Of a stretch of 18,709 nt of DNA, positions 8,899 to 18,709 are shown in pieces. Under the pieces are notes generated by a model, which made no database searches, was not told the DNA's origin, and saw only the letters and a list, made by a program, of their open reading frames with translations. Positions within the stretch are counted from its first letter, which is position 1; each line of letters starts with the position of its first letter. Origin of the DNA: Mucidula mucida. Its lineage: Eukaryota; Basidiomycota; Agaricomycetes; Agaricales; Physalacriaceae. The translations under genes and the position numbers were made by a program. The stretch covers positions 1 to 18,709 of the forward strand of contig JADNYV010000651.1 in the NCBI GenBank assembly GCA_015501055.1, read 5' to 3'.

Positions 8899-10088
8899 CT
8901 AGAACATCCAGAGAGGGAATGCAGCGCGTGCATGAAGCCTCGTCTTGAAAATGTCCTGGTCCTCATCAGACATGGAGGTGATGAGCGGATCGTCCCGCTC
9001 TATCTCATCAAAATTGATACGCCGTTCAATTTCGGGCTGGAAGAAATGGCGGCAGATTGTAATGATCTCGTCTTGCAGAGACTGGTTAACGTTCCATGGC
9101 GCGGTAAACTGGCAAGTGGATTTGTTAGCCAAAGACCAAGATTCAAGTGAGGACAATACACATACCGGAACCGGATTGTAGTCGGTGAGAAAAGCCTCTC
9201 CTTTGAATGCATCGAGGGTGTACGATGGTTCAGCCGTGTCCTGCTTGAAGAATCATGAGACGAGAACAAACAGTCATCAAACAATGCACATACCTCATTC
9301 AAGGGACCAGGGACGGCATGTTTTTGGTGCCCATGGAATTCATTACCGCTGAATGCAGATGGCTGCTAAGAGAACAAATGAGACGAAGACAAAGAGGCGA
9401 ACAAAGCACATACCTCAGACGACGCGTCGACAAAAGGCTGCGGGGCGAAATGGTCTCGCGATTGAGCGTGTTCTTGCCCATTGACCGGGGGCAACGGGGC
9501 ATTCGTGAATGGTTGTGGTGCATTCACCAATGGGCTCTCGATTTGGAATGTAAACTGGAAGGGCTCCAGCGCCGCGTCCCACACTGGCGTCTGTGTTTTG
9601 GGAGGGGATACCCTCGCCGAGGACTTGGAACTCTTCATCTTGCGCTTCTTGGCCGCTTTCCCTTCGCCCGGTTTCGCCGGATGATACTCGTAACCCGGAT
9701 GGGCCTCTGCGTGTCTCTGCTTCGTTTCCTCCTGCATTTCCTGCCAAAATGCCTCGGCCTCCGTGCCCAAACGCTTCCAATGGTATGAGACCACCTTCGA
9801 AAACATGTCAAACCACAGTGGGCCGTATGTGGCCTTGAGCTCTGCACAGAGAGTTGCGGACAGTTGTTCGGACATCCACGCCTTGTATAGCATAAACCTG
9901 TTGGCGGGACGGTCGACATGTTCCTCCTCTACACCGGCTTTCCTCTTCTTTGGTTGAAGGGCCGCTCTCGTTTCCTGCAATGCTAGGACATCGTCTTGGT
10001 TCGGGATATGCGCAAACGACGCCGTATATCTCGTCTTGAGCTCTTCTGTAAGATCAGGAGCTGCAATGCGAGGAGCCCGTGGTGCCAT
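8899..10088 (-). CDS. HMG-box (MATA-type) DNA-binding protein, right copy
   Basis: Exons on the minus strand: 10088-9414, 9365-9294, 9240-9166, 9108-8899; 343 residues, all splice sites and frame conserved relative to the copy at 3260-4449. By eye the two proteins differ at about nine positions: K31Q, T36A, D74E, E75Q, S79T, Q193P, two changes in exon 3 (N to K, H to N) and L to I in exon 4. Three of these lie in the HMG box just after its first helix motif RPANRFMLYKAW; the rest of the box is identical. There is no stop or frameshift, so both copies look able to make protein. The gene faces the left copy across the permease. The flanks are also copied, so both may share regulation, and the start choice is the same. 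Confidence 0.9.
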
Positions 10089-10920
10089 GACTGATATAGA
10101 TGAAAGTTTGTGTGATGAGTGACGATGGTGGTAGGCTGTGAACAAGAGACAAAGCGCGTCTCGCCCTGATTTTGGTCAGTGATCACGTGCCGCTCGCTGA
10201 AAAAGGAAAAACATCAAAGCGAGGTCGTTCAATTGCTTCAAGGCCTGGAGAGGAGTATAGAATGTTAGTTTAAATGTTGCAAGGCACGAAGTAATGAATC
10301 TCTCACAATCTCGCACCACAAATAATTGCGCCACATTGAGGCACCAAGTGCGATCAACGACTTGACGCTGAGTCGATCCATATGTCATAGCGAGACATTC
10401 TGTGTGACACGTTCCCCAAGACGCAGGATATCATCATCCAAGGAAGAATCAAGCTTCAAGCGGCGAGTAAGAGGCAAATCGGGCGCGCGCCTCTTCCAGC
10501 CGAGTCCATGAGGGCGCAAGCCCAGGAACCTTGTGAGGCCATAGCTGAGACAAGCGAGGCCGGTTTCGTCGAGGATTAAGGATCCGGTCGAATTAGTGCA
10601 GTATACGCTCATGCGCAGAAGAGTGCAGTGCCACGTGAGCGCGTTTACGTCTCCTCGGAGAGCCGCCACGCCAAGCCACACCCCCACAGATCAGGTCAAA
10701 GCCCCGTAATTGCCGCCCTAGAAATCAGGAGTGTGCGCGTTCCTGTCGGAGCACCGTCGTCCGCATCTCGAGGGGGACGTCCCGCCTCTTCTCTTCCCAG
10801 TGCGAAGTTGGGAAGCTTGCAATGGCCACGGTCGCCATCGCATCTCACCGGAACAGCCTCCGTGCGCGAAGGGAACGGGCACTGTCAACGTTACTTGTTC
10901 TTTCTCTCCTAAGGGGTTGT
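10089..10920 (-). promoter_or_regulatory. Conserved upstream region of the right HMG-box gene
   Basis: This is the counterpart of 2401-3259, with the CACGTG/TGATCA motif kept at about 10180-10190. Small indels, including about 15 missing bases near 10350, break the open frame present on the left. That favours a regulatory or leader role over coding. Confidence 0.45.
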
Positions 10921-11013
10921 TTGAGACTGGGGTCAAAAATCGTTCGTAGGAAAGTTATCAATGTCAAAATGTTGCTCCCGACGTCTCCTAAGGGATGAAA
11001 TCACACGAAGGAC

Positions 11014-12022
11014 TTGAGAAATTACAACTGCATGCGCCAGCGAAAGCGGCTACGTCGCGATGAATTCAGGAGGGCAGCTACGCCGCCATGGCTCAAGCAG
11101 GCCAGTCAGACAATTGTCGGATTCAGGTGGAACGATGGCAAAAAGTCGACTACCACAAGTTCTTCGTCCTATACATCTAATTTAGCCCACGAAACCTTGA
11201 CTGCAGTGTCAAAAGTATCAGCCGAGAACATACCTTTTCTTTGGTGGGCTGACTGGATGCACGATACATGCACAATAAGTATGCGCTGGCCGGACGACGG
11301 AGACGTTGAATGCGGTGTTGAGGGGTCGTGGACGCACAAGAACCAGGGTTTCTACGGGAGACATGGTGATAAAGGCGAATGTGGGCGTAAGTAACCGAGA
11401 TATGAGGATACACGCGAAATTTCGAAGCTATGACGCCTCGCATTCTGATAGGATGAACGGAATCTGCTCTTGAACACAAACATTCCCATCCCGAACGCGG
11501 TAGTTACCGTAGTATGCTTGATATACGCAAAGGACACGCCTGTACAAGATTTCAGAACAAACGAAGGAGAAATAGAGCGGCTGCTCGCCATTTATCAGGA
11601 ACAGTGGGCCAAGGCTGCGCGACGTGAAGCTGTTCAACCAAGGAATGCAGACGTAAGTAATCGAGATATTGAGGATACATGCGAAATTTCAGAGCTGTGA
11701 CGCGTCCCATTCTGACAACGGGATGAAGGAAATCTGCGGTTTGACAGAAGTATTCGTGATACGCTGTAGCATACGCAAAAGACACGCCTGCAAAAAAATT
11801 CAGAACGAACGAAGGAGAAATAAAGGGGCTGCTCGCCATTTACCAGAACCAATGGGCCAGAGCTGCGCGACGCGAAGTTGATCATTCTTCGTCAGCTAGA
11901 CCGGCCGGGCTCACGAACTCCATGAAAACGCTCGCGCCAAGTTTGCAAAGGACTGGAAGGAAATTGTCATCAAGAGTCAAGACGCTGACGTGTGTTTGCC
12001 TAAGCGATTCCCACGTTTGCCG
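11014..12022 (+). pseudogene. Decayed coding-like exons in the outer right arm
   Basis: Several stretches look like exons joined by introns starting GTAAGT (11388, 11653). They include TNEGEIERLLAIYQEQWAKA (about 11560), its near copy TNEGEIKGLLAIYQNQWARA (about 11805), and, after a frame change, ELHENARAKFAKDWKEIVIK (from about 11915) running to a stop near 12022. The frame changes between blocks and part of the exon is duplicated, so a single working product is unlikely. I do not recognise the protein. The divergent left-arm counterpart is at 1740-2400 on the other strand. Confidence 0.4.
11387..11880 (+). repeat. Tandem duplication of an intron-exon unit, two copies
   Basis: Unit 1 (about 11387-11651) and unit 2 (about 11652-11880) both start CGTAAGTAA.CGAGATAT, continue with GAGGATACA.GCGAAATTTC and CATTCTGA, and end in the TNEGEI-type exon followed by GCTGCGCGACG. 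The copies have drifted by substitutions and indels. The left arm has only one exon of this type. Confidence 0.8.
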
Positions 12023-12033
12023 TAGGCAAACAC
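11992..12033. repeat. Perfect 11-bp hairpin
   Basis: GTGTTTGCCTA (11992-12002) pairs exactly with TAGGCAAACAC (12023-12033) around a 20-base loop. It sits where the left-arm match is lost, at the start of the right-specific segment. No T-run follows, so a terminator reading is not supported. Confidence 0.7.
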
Positions 12034-12570
12034 TTGGGGGATTGCAACCAAGTCGGTCGTCGCCCAAGCAAGATGAGCTCTTCGGCGAGATTCCTGTATC
12101 GAAACTATCTGTTTTTATTGGGGCGATAATAGTATCTCGCCCAGCTCCCAGCACCGGACTCATTGTTTGCCATGTTAAGACTCCGAATCCCGCCACATCC
12201 CAATAATCCCGGTGCCACACGCACTCTTGGCAAGGAAAATGCATTGATACACTAGTATTTAGGACAAGGTCAGGAAATGTATGATTATTACTTTTGAATC
12301 CCGAATGGCCAGCATTGAGAAATAAGTGCATTATATCATTGTGGTATGCCGTGTGGCGTGCCAGAGGACTACAAATATGAAGAAAACAAGTGTCTCTAAC
12401 ACTCCTAATGGTCAGTAGCCATATTCTAATATCTACAAGCTCTATACTGCCTTCGCGCTTCAGCGACGACGTCCGACTTGCTTGAAATCCGCCAAGTGTA
12501 AATCTGCCTACAAAGGTGGTAATCCAAACGGGTGGGTGCCATAATACAGTCTCTTTTCAAAATTCAAAGT
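12034..12570. other. Right-arm-specific segment, nothing recognised
   Basis: These bases have no evident match in the left arm. A minus-strand open frame (11882-12331) crosses part of it, but it overlaps the coding-like plus-strand exons and resembles no known protein. I see no element ends or target duplications. Confidence 0.45.
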
Positions 12571-12704
12571 CGAACCCATCGAGCACTGTATGAACATAGA
12601 CAACAAAAAACATTATATTATTGTGATTAGAGATATTCCATTCATCGTCGTCGACACCCAGTGTCCGCGTCTCAAAAAATACATCATGAAAAAAGTTCGT
12701 TGCA

Positions 12705-14680
12705 CTACGATGACTGACTTTGCTGCATCGCTTTCCGAATCGGATTCTGGTTCGCCGGCAGCGCGCCCGTGCGCTCAAGCCTATCGAACAACACAAACAG
12801 CTTCTCCATCTCGGCCTCCTTCTCCTCCTCCGTCATATCCGGCAGCTCGGGGGGCGCCATCGTGTTCCCCGTTATCGGATTGATGCTCTTGCCATCCGGC
12901 GCGTTCACGTCGACGCCAGGACCAGACGGCGGGGGAGGCGCGCTCATGATGCCCTTGTTGAACAAGAACCCAGCGACGTTTCCGTACCCGACAAGACTAG
13001 AAAGCGTTGTCGCGTCAGAGTCGCTCATGGCAAAGAGCATCTCTCCGATAGAGTCCTTTAGCCGGGTATGATAGACACTCCCCATAAGCCGCAGACACCG
13101 CCCGAGTAGATCTGAACGCTGCTCAAGAGGTGACGACCGGTCGAGATCGCGCGGAACGATCCACTCTCGCAAACGCGCCCTACTAGCCTCATCAGCGAGA
13201 CATATCCGTGTTATTAGCACGATAAGAGGGGAGCAAATATCATCCAGTGACCCATCCAAAGACTCCTTCTTTGGTTTTTCCCGAACCGAAGGGTCATCAC
13301 AATCGATGTTCTCGGGGAAATAATGTGAAAAGGTCACCTCGAGGAGATCGTACGCCCGAAGTAAGATATCCGCAGATAGATGGGGGGGATGGGGGGATGG
13401 CGAGCGGGACGCGCGTTTACCCGAGAGCACGGATAGAGCACGGTCCAGAGTTGTCGATTTGGGGGGAGTCTGAGAGAGGGTAGGGGAATCACTGCGGCTG
13501 CTGCTGCCGGGAGAGGTGGTATTAGCGAATTTTGGACTGCTGGTATTTGATGAGCTCCGGCGCTGAGGTGTCGGCGGTCCAAACCATATGGACTGGAGCG
13601 AGGCGTTGTTGACAGGCACAGTGATGAGGGCGTGGATACAGTGGGTTAATGGAGATATTAGCGGGCAAGGGAATGTAGGAGGGAGTGAGTAGAATACACG
13701 TAGTAGTGGAGGCAGCAGGCCATCAAGATTTGAACTCCACACATCACCGATGACTTTGTGCGAGTTATCACCCGCGCCAGGGTTCTGTGGTTCAGCATCG
13801 ACCATCTGAAAATGATTAAGAAGAGCTATAGAGTTAGTCGATATGCTCATACCTTTGGATAATGAAGCAATAAATTAAAAGTAAACTTCAAGAGATCAGC
13901 CATGGCCTCCCGGGCAAGCTTGGTTCCGGATAGTATGGATATTATCAGGGTGTCCAGCTTCGCAGAGATGAGGTCAACAACCGTACGACCGTGACGCTTG
14001 TCCTCGACGAGCGAAATGACAAGTGCGGGGCCAGAGACGGTGGCCAGGAAGAGAATACGCGAAAGAATAAATATTTGATCTGGGGTAGTGGATTTCTGGA
14101 GGGGGTTAGGACAATTACAGGCACGGCGCAGCACTCACGTCGAGTAGAGCGAAGCAAACGTCGCCGCCGTTGACTTCCTTGCCAACGAACGTCGCTCGTG
14201 CATAGTCGAAGAGTAAAAGGGTATTTGCTATGCAGCGGAGCGCTTCCGACGACGCCTCAGGCTCATCTTTAAATGTTGTTGCAAATGACAGCAGCGTTGA
14301 CAACGTCGCAGGTGTCGCCAGATTCTCAGAGCCGGTTGGATTCTTGCCCAATGTCTTCACCGCCAAAAGGGCTTGTGCAGCATCTGACCACAGATGAGCC
14401 GTACATCTCGTAGCGTGGCGCAAAACACGCACCCTTGGCTGTTAACCGGCTTTTTGGTCCCGCAGTCTTTAGATCCCTCAGAATCGCCTGGATAAGCTCG
14501 GCACGAGACGTCTTCACAAAGGCATGGGGCGGCGCTGGGCGAAATAGACAAAAATCAAGCAAAAAATCAGAAAAAAATCGGAGAAAACACACCATTTATG
14601 ATGGATTGGAAAATGACAGAAACATCAGGTCGTGGCGACGACGATGAGAGTGCATTGTAGGACCTAATGACGTCCGACAT
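12705..14680 (-). CDS. ric8: Ric8/synembryn, G-alpha chaperone and exchange factor
   Basis: Five exons on the minus strand join in frame to 592 residues: 14680-14593, 14534-14433, 14383-14139, 14095-13853, 13805-12705. Introns are 43-58 bases, and intron 4 has a clear CTAAC branch site. Ric8 is a cytosolic armadillo-like helical protein that folds G-alpha subunits and promotes their nucleotide exchange; in fungi it acts in growth and mating signalling. Helical repeat sequence runs through the first two thirds, for example LLKFTFNLLLHYPK near 220. A low-complexity S/P-rich insert follows (about 300-350), then the conserved C-terminal part with LVGYGNVAGFLFNKG, INPITG (about 534) and PDMTEEEKEAEMEKLFVLFD, hallmarks of the family. 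The length is ordinary. The start is the ATG that opens exon 1 (MSDVIRSYN); an earlier in-frame ATG lies in leader sequence. The stop is about 10 bases from the end of the right arm. Confidence 0.93.
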
Positions 14681-15850
14681 CGCCTCCAGCGTCGAAGGTA
14701 TTAGGTAGAGAAATACAGTGGTGGTGGTCGTAGAATAAGAGAGAGAATAAGTGTGTTGCCTCTTTCGGCAGATGATCATCAGTTAGACGGATCCGGCACG
14801 TGCGCCCGGTTGCCATCGCTGCCCTGTCATTCGGTTGCCAAAACGTCTATTGGCACCTTGTTCCTGGCCTTGTTCTTCCTACAGTCGTAAAGATATAATT
14901 AATACGGATCTTATAGCAGGTTTACGCTCTTCTGCGAACACTTTCCACTGCTCAGAATGGCAGGTTTTGTTCTTAGTTTCCGGAATCTCGGCCTCTTATC
15001 AGTTGAGGCGCTATATGTCATCATGTCATCTCCGTTCCGACACCTAAGACCGGGATGAATTAAACGGCGAGCTCTAGAGGCGGCCGTGCTGAACGATTAG
15101 CACGGTCGATCATCATAATACCCATCTAGATGTGGCGCACAATAAGAACTCTCTAAATACTGTGGCGCACAATGAGACAGACAGGCCCCTCCAGATCCTG
15201 AGGCCCACATTCTAAAAATCAAAATCAGATTTATCTCATGACCCTGGAGGATCACGCCGTGGCGCGGTGTAACCAGTTACCTATCAAGCACATGCGAGTC
15301 GGCATTTGCATATACAGTAATGGCACCACAAAGTCACACTAGTTGCCCCATACTCGGGCACAACGGTCCAGCCACGTACCATGGCCTCGAGCGCCCCATT
15401 GTCTCAACTTGAACGAAATGACCGCGACTTGAGTAAGATCAATATTTGCCACGCCACAATCGCTTGCGCGTACCTTTCACCCAGGTTTACTCTTCTTCGT
15501 GGCAGCACAGAGCATAATTCGACGCTCAGGCGACGTCTCTGTATTTTGCAATGTGCTCTTCCTCGTGTTGAGAGTTGAACGAATCGCGCAAGATTGTCGG
15601 AGTATTCCGTGAAACATACTGCTACGTTAGTAGCAGCGGATGCATTGTCCGTTCGATTCTCGACCATCCCTTTGCGTTATCCTGAATGTCATTAATGACT
15701 GCAGAAAGTTTTACGGCTTAGACACATCAAGTTCAGGTTGGGGTCGAGAGCATGGGCCGGGCTAGAGAACAAACTCCAAGACCTTGCTATTTAATTTATG
15801 CTTGCCTGACGGGAGTCATAGATGATGGGGTCGCGAAAGCACGGAGATTC
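14681..15850. other. ric8 upstream region and spacer
   Basis: No convincing gene is present. Two small structures are visible: a hairpin at 15084-15105 (CCGTGCT pairing with AGCACGG) and a 17-base direct repeat, TGTGGCGCACAAT.AGA, at 15131-15147 and 15161-15177. The ric8 promoter must lie in the first part, but I cannot point to a TATA box with confidence. Confidence 0.5.
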
Positions 15851-15905
15851 TCCTCTTACAAGAGCTTACAATCGTCACATGAATTCGAGTGCGAACAGAA
15901 TGTGC

Positions 15906-16160
15906 TCATACTCCGACTATGACGAGCACAGCACAGGCCGGCAACACGCGCCCTACAATTGTAAAGATAGCTTGAGATTGAGATGTAGAACAGACTAAGC
16001 GATTCGAAGCCTTCAAATGCTCTAATAGAAAGCTCACCTGTCGTCTCCTCTTGCTTAAAATCAGTATCCATCCTATAAAAATTGGTACATGCGCCACATA
16101 TCTCGTTGCAACAGTTACGACTTGACAACAGTTGGAATTGAAGCCATCCTCAGGCTCAAA
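15906..16160 (-). pseudogene. Hydrophobic coding-like fragment
   Basis: On the minus strand a frame reads VATRYVAHVPIFIGWILIL followed by SKRRRQ and then a GTGAGC donor-like site (about 16108-16035). It looks like one membrane span with a positive cytoplasmic end. Upstream and downstream frames do not join into a gene I recognise. It could be an exon of a small or decayed membrane-protein gene. Confidence 0.25.
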
Positions 16161-16540
16161 GCGCGTCCGAGGTCTCCGGGGATCGTGATATCAAGGTAAC
16201 GCCACGCTGCCATGGCCAGGAAAGCGAGGAAAGGACACATGCGATTGGTGCTCGAACCACTACCTGTTGCCGTGACAAGAAGAATGGACGTTGGACTACA
16301 TACATTGGGAGAATGTCGACCCGCCCCCGGCTTTCTAATCAAATGTCAAGACGACCAAGTAGCGCGCGACGAGGCGAGTTAATTTCCTCTATTCCTGATT
16401 TTGGCGCCGAGATCTTGGCTACTAACAACGGCGACAGAGGGCGCCGAGCTGGAATTATAGAGGAGCCGAGCAGGACATAAGAAGGAGCATGAGAGTGTGT
16501 TTAGACGCACGATGCACTTAGAGTCTTCAGATGCCGGTAC
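16161..16540. other. Spacer, nothing recognised
   Basis: The short open frames here do not resemble any known protein, and I see no repeat or RNA gene. Confidence 0.45.
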
Positions 16541-17142
16541 AGACCAACATGGACGAGCAAAGGCAACTAAGAAGTCGGACTCGGACCGCGACTCCGTGTG
16601 GGACTAGCATCACGTGGCCACCGCGTTGACGCTTTGCCTGAATATCGCTTCGTGCCCCCCTACTATCATCTCCGCTCTCTAGACTACGCACACTGTACCG
16701 GACTACTTTGGAGTCTCTTGTTTTATTGAATGACATAACCATGTCGGCGAAACGCAGTACCGATATCCATACGACAACCTGCCTTTCATCAAGAAATAAC
16801 ATCCATCCTGGTCTTGTCCTGACGTCCATCAACCTCTATATGTTGTTCATGTCCGAGCCAGTGTTACGCAAGACTTGATCGTCCGCATCATGACGACAGC
16901 CAGGGATCCGGCACCGCCAAGACCACACGAGACACCATAAGAGCGCGACGCTGAGACCTAACAACCCACGACGTGTGAGAAGGGAATACAAGATGGACGA
17001 GTACATGGAGGAACACAATGAACGTTCTACCGCCATCGCCAAGGGGGTCGCACTCGTCTTCAAGACAGAGCCTCCGAGTGACAACGCCTTGGAGGATGCA
17101 GAACCAGGTCCCGAGTCGTTTCACAAGCGCCGGAAAGTGTAG
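16541..17142 (+). pseudogene. Scattered coding-like fragments
   Basis: Three plus-strand stretches in different frames look protein-like: PEYRFVPPYYHLRSLDY (about 16637), GETQYRYPYDNLPFIKK before a stop at about 16797, and an open frame from an ATG at 16993 to the TAG at 17140-17142 (49 codons). The last is acidic and ends in the basic cluster HKRRKV, which would suit a nuclear signal. No splicing that joins them was evident. A decayed gene or the last exon of an unrecognised one are both possible. Confidence 0.25.
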
Positions 17143-17569
17143 AACAAGCAAAGCAAAGTAGAAGCCGACGCCTCCCTTCCGCAGATCTACTCGCACACTC
17201 AAGAATGGGCATCCGAAATATACATAGTCTCATTTCTTGTCGGTCTCGTAGCTATCCTTTCAATTATATGCTTCGTTGTACTTCACGTTGCGATTATGTT
17301 CAATGTTCAGTTTCTTTATCGTCATTCTCCCTCCTGTGATTGTGGTTCGAGACACCGAGGACGCTGGTTGAGACAGGCATCGATTACGACTGGAGACTCG
17401 AAAGCGGTACGCTGTAAAGCCTAACTCGCGTTCATAGCGGATCGGCGCGTCAAGGAATGTTGACGAGAAGCGATAGCGATACTATCCGTACCGAAGACAT
17501 CTATGCTTCGCAACATACAACTCCCGACAATAGAGGACTCTTGAGTCTTGCACTCACGACCTGTGGCTA
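17143..17569. other. Spacer, nothing recognised
   Basis: No coding frame, RNA gene or repeat is apparent. Confidence 0.5.
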
Positions 17570-18640
17570 TTAGCGCCCTTCAAGCCATACCTCACGATCT
17601 CTATAGGTCAAGCGGTGTCTAATTTCTAAAAAGTCCAGGTCTGAGTATTTAAGTACAAACATCTTTGGAACGAGGCAATATGCAAACCAACTCAGACTAC
17701 CAGCGGGTGTGAACAGCGCACTCAAAAGATCTACCGAGTCACAACACTTACTCGTCCTAGATGTCAGCCACGGAATATCCTTGCTGGACGACATCTTCAT
17801 TGTCGCCAACCTAGCGGGACAATCGGCATCCATGTTACTGTAGCTCTGCAAAAATACCCTTAAGCATTCTGTTGTGCACAAATAGAAGACCGAAGGGGAA
17901 ATGACTGACCGGCAGATCATCTGAGACCAACAAGGCCAGTGGGGACTCATCACCATGCCCGGTGTGTGTGGATGTCTCAGCAGGCTCTACTCTCAAACGT
18001 CGGTATGACACTATGCCAACAAAGCTTGACCCAAGACTCCGCAGGAGAAACTCCACACCACACACAAATTCCCCTTAGGCGGCTTGAGTAAATGTATGCA
18101 CTGATAATGAAAACATACCATATAAACCCGTTCTGCATGAGTCCCCTGAGTTGATGACCGCTGCCATGAAATAGCATGCTTGGAAGCAGTAGGACGACGA
18201 CCATCCAAACGCCTCCGGTTGTGCACGGCAAACTATATAGAAACCCTAAAGACTGTAATTAGAACAGGAGACAGACTGAACAAGACTGCTTGTGAGTACG
18301 CACCAATAGTAGTCATATTATGCACCACAAATAGAAAGGAGCGGGGCACCCCGCCGTTCCAAACCCCAAGACCTAGTGAACCCAGAAGCATGACCTGAAT
18401 TGTTGCACAGGCCGCCGCCGGTATGATGTCTATCGTCATTGGGATGGGACACGAGTTTACCAAGACGGCACCAATGAACAAATTCACTAGACTGAGGAGG
18501 ACCAAGGCAGGTATTGTCGAAAGTTGGAAACAATTGAGGGGTTGCCCGGTAGGGTGCGATGCGGTGGAATATGTGCATCGGGCGAATTGTTAGTTTTCTT
18601 GTTGCGAAAGGGATTTGTCCATCGTGACGAAGTGAGGAGA
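17570..18640 (-). pseudogene. Multi-span membrane protein, unrecognised, probably incomplete or decayed
   Basis: Minus-strand exons encode hydrophobic helices: IPALVLLSLVNLFIGAVLVN, then IDIIPAAACATIQVMLLGSL, then, after an intron of about 57 bases (donor GTGCGT, acceptor CTTTAG near 18250), FLYSLPCTTGGVWMVVVLLL and an IWYVFIIS stretch at a GTATGT donor-like site. The layout is like small multi-pass membrane proteins common in mushroom genomes, but I cannot name a family. An ATG (MDKSLSQQEN, about 18622) is in frame with the first helix but is followed by a TAA. Past about 18110 I could not find splicing that keeps one frame to a sensible C-terminus. It may be a pseudogene or have splicing I misread. 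The 5' end could lie outside the window. Confidence 0.35.
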
Positions 18641-18709
18641 CACTATGCGTCTCATTTTCTCTCGTTCTCCACGTGCTGTAGGATCTGTGATTGACGCGCA
18701 AATAACTGA

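Larger units (their letters stand above)
8193..12695 (-). repeat. Right arm of the large inverted repeat (partner 1480-5143)
   Basis: This is the reverse complement of the left arm, longer by several hundred bases. The extra length comes mainly from a tandem duplication (about 11387-11880) and a segment at about 12030-12570 for which I see no left counterpart. Matching resumes at 12575-12695, where TGAACATAGACAACAAAA parallels the complement of about 1590-1610. It ends just short of the ric8 stop codon. Compared with the left arm there is a deletion of about 15 bases near 10350. The inner end at 8193 is exact. Confidence 0.92.

Noticed and set aside
3260..10088. Reading the HMG pair as a mating-type locus
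   Set aside because: The box is of the MATA kind, but no homeodomain pair, pheromone or pheromone receptor gene is visible. In basidiomycetes such HMG proteins also regulate other processes.
15640..15670. tRNA-like GTTCGATTC word (also near 7625)
   Set aside because: The flanking bases do not pair into a T-arm and no acceptor stem or anticodon arm can be placed.

Overview
The window looks like nuclear DNA of a basidiomycete fungus, most likely a mushroom-forming Agaricomycete. Its genes are cut by many introns of about 45-60 bases with GT...CTAAC/CTAAT...AG signals. The recognisable proteins are eukaryotic: an amino-acid permease, Ric8/synembryn, an HMG-box protein of the fungal MATA type, and remains of the replication factor C large subunit.

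Layout. Bases 1-1212 (+) hold a decayed, intron-retaining copy of the C-terminal part of RFC1, cut by the window edge. From about 1480 to 12695 the DNA is organised as one large fold-back structure. The left arm (about 1480-5143) reappears, reverse-complemented, as the right arm (about 12695-8193). Each arm carries an intact four-exon gene for a 343-residue HMG-box protein (3260-4449 on +, 8899-10088 on -), so the two genes converge on the single-copy centre. The centre (5144-8192) holds one intact 11-exon amino-acid permease gene of 544 residues (5247-7402, +). Similarity between the arms is very high in and around the HMG genes. It drops clearly in the outer parts, which contain decayed coding-like exons and, on the right, a tandem duplication and an extra segment.

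The right arm ends about 10 bases before the stop codon of an intact five-exon ric8 gene (12705-14680, -; 592 residues). Beyond ric8 (14681-18709) I see only weakly supported material: short repeats, scattered coding-like fragments, and part of a multi-span membrane-protein gene on the minus strand near the right edge, possibly decayed.

What fits together. Ric8 (G-alpha chaperone/exchange factor), an amino-acid permease and a MATA-type HMG protein are each known in fungal nutrient or mating signalling, but nothing here shows that they work together. The most notable object is the inverted HMG-gene pair flanking a transporter, with two intact, slightly different copies. Coordinates of exons and arms were read by eye; arm ends are approximate.
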